Both the position numbers and the translations under genes were made by a program. From an uncultured Acidobacteriaceae bacterium (GTDB lineage: Bacteria; Acidobacteriota; Terriglobia; Terriglobales; Acidobacteriaceae): DNA of 64,000 bases. Each line of letters starts with the position of its first letter. Positions within the stretch are counted from its first letter, which is position 1. The notes under the pieces were generated by a model. That model had not been told where the DNA came from and made no database searches. It was given only the letters and a program-made list of their open reading frames with translations. The stretch spans positions 124,001-188,000 of the forward strand of contig CAINJJ010000037.1 in NCBI GenBank assembly GCA_903849645.1, written 5' to 3'. This document shows positions 61,812-64,000 of this stretch, piece after piece.

Positions 61812-62666
61812 TCAACGGCGATGAGCTATAGCCGCGGAGGCGGCAAGGGCGCTGCCCGACCCGGTTTGATCGAGCAGCGCCGCACCCTGGGCCAGTTGGA
61901 GGCCGGCAGGAACCTCAACAAACCCGCCCCGCAACTCGCTGGTCTCGCGGGCGATGGTCTTGAAAAGCATCGCGCGGCCGCTCATGTGCACCTCGAGCCG
62001 CTCGGTCTTCCAATCGGTCGCCGATACCTGGGTGCGCTGGAGGCGGAACCACCCGCCTTTGTAGAGGCGGCCAAGGATGCCGAAGCCAAAGTCAACATTT
62101 TCAATGAGGTGGCCATCGAGGCGGGCCATGCGCTTGAGGCGGGAGTCAACCCAGAGGTCTCCGCTCATGGCATGGAAGATGCGGGCCTCAATGGATTGCG
62201 CGGGGTAGGCGGGATTGGGGCGAAAGCGGAGGCGATGGCAGCCGTTCTCTTCCCCGGCATATTCGTAAAGAAAGGCGTCAGGCAGCAGCGCTACGATACG
62301 CCCGATACGTTTTTCATCCTCGGCGTACTCGCGGCGATGGCGCGCCTGTTCGTTGGGTGAGGCAAGCAACTGGAGGAGGCGCTCCTGCTCCTCGACGCGG
62401 CCGGCGCTGTCGAGAGGTAGTCCATCGGCAAGATCAAGGCGGGTGACGGGCCCGTCTACCGTCTCCACTTGCTGCACCAGCCGCGTGTGGGCCTGTGCAT
62501 GGCGCTCGATCCAATAGCGCCAGTAGCCGTGACGGTCGTGGTCGTGAAGCTCGTTGTAGACGACCTCGCGGACGAGCTGTGCAGGTGGAATGGAAAGCTG
62601 GGCTGAAGCGGCCGCAGCGCATTGCACCAGGGCCAGGGTCAAGACAGTCCGCCAACACAAACCCAT
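61812..62666 (-). CDS. unknown exported protein
   Basis: 284 residues with a signal peptide (TVLTLALVQCAAAASAQ). The mature part begins LVREVVYNELHDHDRHGYWRY and has strands such as HRLRFRPNPAYPAQSIEARI and GDLWVDSRLKRMARLDGHL, a pattern reminiscent of LolA-like or outer-membrane lipoprotein-sorting folds. It is periplasmic by inference. ATG 62666 has GGAGG five bases upstream. It is divergent from cyaY. I cannot name a family. Confidence 0.68.
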   Translation of the reverse strand: MGLCWRTVLTLALVQCAAAASAQLSIPPAQLVREVVYNELHDHDRHGYWRYWIERHAQAHTRLVQQVETVDGPVTRLDLADGLPLDSAGRVEEQERLLQLLASPNEQARHRREYAEDEKRIGRIVALLPDAFLYEYAGEENGCHRLRFRPNPAYPAQSIEARIFHAMSGDLWVDSRLKRMARLDGHLIENVDFGFGILGRLYKGGWFRLQRTQVSATDWKTERLEVHMSGRAMLFKTIARETSELRGGFVEVPAGLQLAQGAALLDQTGSGSALAASAAIAHRR

Positions 62667-62802
62667 AGCAGCCTCCGTGGCCGGGATTGACGTTACAAGG
62701 GCAGTATGCGGGCGGTCGGTGAAGGGGCGAGAAGATTGCGGTGAAAAAACCGATAAAACAGGGAGAAAACCGGGAGATGCGGAGCCGCGGGCCAAGAGTT
62801 GG

Positions 62803-62808
62803 TACACT
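62803..62808 (+). promoter_or_regulatory. extended -10 box six bases before cyaY
   Basis: TGGTACACT contains an extended -10 (TG-N-TACACT), followed by GGCCCC and the ATG of cyaY. No Shine-Dalgarno is present, so a leaderless transcript is likely. Confidence 0.55.
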
Positions 62809-62814
62809 GGCCCC

Positions 62815-63138
62815 ATGCTGGATGACCTGGAGTTTCGCCGCGCGGCCGAGAGCGCCCTGGAGGCGCTCAAGCAGCACCTTTTTACCCGCGAGGAGGAGTC
62901 CGACGCGGGATTTGAGGTGGAAGAGCAGAACGGAGTGCTGAACGTCCTGTTCGATGAGCCGGAGGGCAAGTTTGTGATTACGCCCAACGCGCCGATACGC
63001 CAGGTCTGGATCTCCGCGCTGTCGACGAGCTTCAAGCTGGACTGGGACGCGAGCGCAGGAGCGTTTGTGTTGCCGCGCACCGGAGAGGCGCTGATTGCGT
63101 TGGTAGACCGGCTGATTGGAGAACACCTGGTGGGCTAG
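62815..63138 (+). CDS. cyaY: frataxin homologue CyaY
   Basis: A 107-residue frataxin-fold protein that supplies or gates iron in Fe-S cluster assembly. It has the acidic first helix LDDLEFRRAAESALEALKQHL, the strand GFEVEEQNGVLNVLFD, the signature strand GKFVITPNAPIRQVWISAL and the final helix ALIALVDRLIGEHL. The sheet motif N-x-P-x-x-Q-x-W is intact. It is a single gene, divergent from an exported unknown and convergent with pstS. Confidence 0.92.
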   Translation: MLDDLEFRRAAESALEALKQHLFTREEESDAGFEVEEQNGVLNVLFDEPEGKFVITPNAPIRQVWISALSTSFKLDWDASAGAFVLPRTGEALIALVDRLIGEHLVG

Positions 63139-63239
63139 GCAGGACTTCTGACCCTGGGCGGCGCGCTGCAGGCGGAAGGGCCTCATTCTCTCCGCAAGAT
63201 GCCTGGGGAAACGGAATTCCACCAACTGGATCGCACGGC

Positions 63240-63273
63240 AAAAGGGCCGACCCCGAAGAGGGTCGGCCCTTTT
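63240..63273. terminator. strong bidirectional terminator between cyaY and pstS
   Basis: AAAAGGGCCGACCC (63240-63253) and GGGTCGGCCCTTTT (63260-63273) form a perfect 14-base stem with a 6-base loop and T/A runs on both sides. It sits between two convergent genes. Confidence 0.92.
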
Positions 63274-63294
63274 GGCGTGTGAACAGGCTGCGGT

Positions 63295-64000
63295 TTACTG
63301 GAGGGCGTAGATCGTCTTGAGTTCCTTTTCGACCACGTTCTTTGGGAGCGGGGCGTAGGAGAGGGACTCGACTTCGCTTTCGCCGGAGTTGACGATCCAG
63401 CTGAGCAGGTCCTTGATGACCTTGCCCTTGGCGGGGTCGGGAGACTTGAGCGGAACCAGCAGCCAGGTGAAGCTGGAGATGGGATAGGCCGTGGCGCCGG
63501 GTGCGTTGGTGATCGAGATGCGGTAGTCGTTGGGCATTGTCTTGATGCTGGCGGCGGCTTCAGTGACGCCCTCGATGGTGGCCTTGATGTAGTTGCCGGC
63601 AGGGTTCTTGACCTGGCCAAAGCTGATCTTGTTCTGCAGGGCATAGATCAGTTCGACGTAGCCGAGAGCGCCAGGAAGCTGGCGGACGAGGCCGGCGACG
63701 CCTTCATTGCCCTTGCCGCCCACGCCGACGGGCCAGCTGGGCGCGGTGCCCTTGCCGGGGCCGTTGGCCCAGTCGGGGCTGACCTTGCTGAGGAAGTCAG
63801 TCCAGATGTAGCTGGTGCCGGAACCGTCCGAGCGGTGGACAACGATGATCTTGGTGTCGGGCAGCTTCACGCCGGGGTTGTCCTTGGCGAGACGAGGATC
63901 GGCCCAGGTGGAGATCTTGCCCAGGAAGATGTCGGCCAGCACGTCGGCGCTGAACTTGATGTCGTTGACGCCGGGCACATTGAAGACGGGCACGACAGCG
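63295..64000 (-). CDS. pstS: phosphate ABC transporter substrate-binding protein PstS, 5' end cut by window edge
   Basis: The visible 235 C-terminal codons of the periplasmic phosphate-binding protein. The frame runs off the right edge with AVVPVFNVPG, so no start is seen. Motifs include FLGKISTWADPRL, the phosphate-binding SDGSGTSYIWTDFL (Ser-Asp-Gly-Ser-Gly) and ALGYVELIYAL. It ends with VVEKELKTIYALQ. It would deliver phosphate to PstCAB, whose genes should lie outside this window. Confidence 0.93.
   Translation of the reverse strand, partial: AVVPVFNVPGVNDIKFSADVLADIFLGKISTWADPRLAKDNPGVKLPDTKIIVVHRSDGSGTSYIWTDFLSKVSPDWANGPGKGTAPSWPVGVGGKGNEGVAGLVRQLPGALGYVELIYALQNKISFGQVKNPAGNYIKATIEGVTEAAASIKTMPNDYRISITNAPGATAYPISSFTWLLVPLKSPDPAKGKVIKDLLSWIVNSGESEVESLSYAPLPKNVVEKELKTIYALQ

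Noticed and set aside
1..64000. CRISPR array, tRNA or rRNA genes, insertion sequences
   Set aside because: No spaced direct repeats, no tRNA-like T-loop sequence in a cloverleaf context and no transposase motifs were recognised. Read by eye only, so a small tRNA could be missed.

Overview
The window is high-GC, densely coding bacterial DNA that looks like an Acidobacteriota chromosome (class Terriglobia, Acidobacteriaceae-like). This is inferred from the mix of families: a sedolisin with Ig-like domains and a CGGGGGG tail, a PEP-CTERM protein, the futalosine menaquinone enzyme MqnC, mDAP-type MurE, a YpdA-type disulfide reductase and a KaiBC cluster. No rRNA, tRNA, CRISPR array or intact transposon was recognised.

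Layout. 1-5.0 kb: part of the dcw cluster (murE-murF-mraY-murD, reverse strand). 5.1-12 kb: glutamate dehydrogenase, trpE, trpG with a co-transcribed unknown gene, acylphosphatase, apt and an HD hydrolase. 12.3-24 kb: an all-reverse signalling block built around kaiC and kaiB. It starts with a REC-PAS-PAS protein, then kaiC, kaiB, a PAS histidine kinase, an Rcp1-like regulator and a REC-PAS-HisKA_2 kinase (the last five genes overlap one another), and ends with a 1490-residue hybrid kinase. 24-36.5 kb: fhs, tryptophanase, a PEP-CTERM protein, a KdpE/KdpD-like pair divergent from a porin and an APC permease, then a PP2C phosphatase with a Ser/Thr kinase. 36.5-48.6 kb: a copper-storage-like protein, a large sedolisin, an ABC-2 exporter, a chymotrypsin-like lipoprotein, a HAMP-PAS kinase and YpdA. 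48.7-56.5 kb: VapBC, class I fumarase, an outer-membrane barrel, a papain-like unknown, cytochrome c, two tiny look-alike genes, mqnC, and an HNH nuclease plus HigBA-type toxin-antitoxin islet. 56.8-64 kb: a TetR-HlyD-ABC efflux operon, small unknown genes, frataxin (cyaY) and a partial pstS.

How the parts work together. The strongest candidate system is the Kai block. KaiC keeps both Walker motifs, both catalytic Glu pairs and a Thr/Ser-Ser phosphorylation patch. It is translationally coupled to KaiB and to two kinases and a receiver, with no kaiA in the window, which suggests a KaiA-less timer or switch feeding a phosphorelay. A second, unrelated pattern is a TANNNT box 6-8 bases before several start codons that lack a Shine-Dalgarno sequence. 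It suggests leaderless transcripts for trpE, the HD hydrolase, ypdA, a small ORF, mqnC, higB and cyaY, and near-leaderless for the zinc-ribbon gene.

All functional calls come from reading motifs. No database search was run. Several starts were moved inward from the longest open frame because a ribosome-binding site, an operon overlap or a signal peptide supports a later codon.
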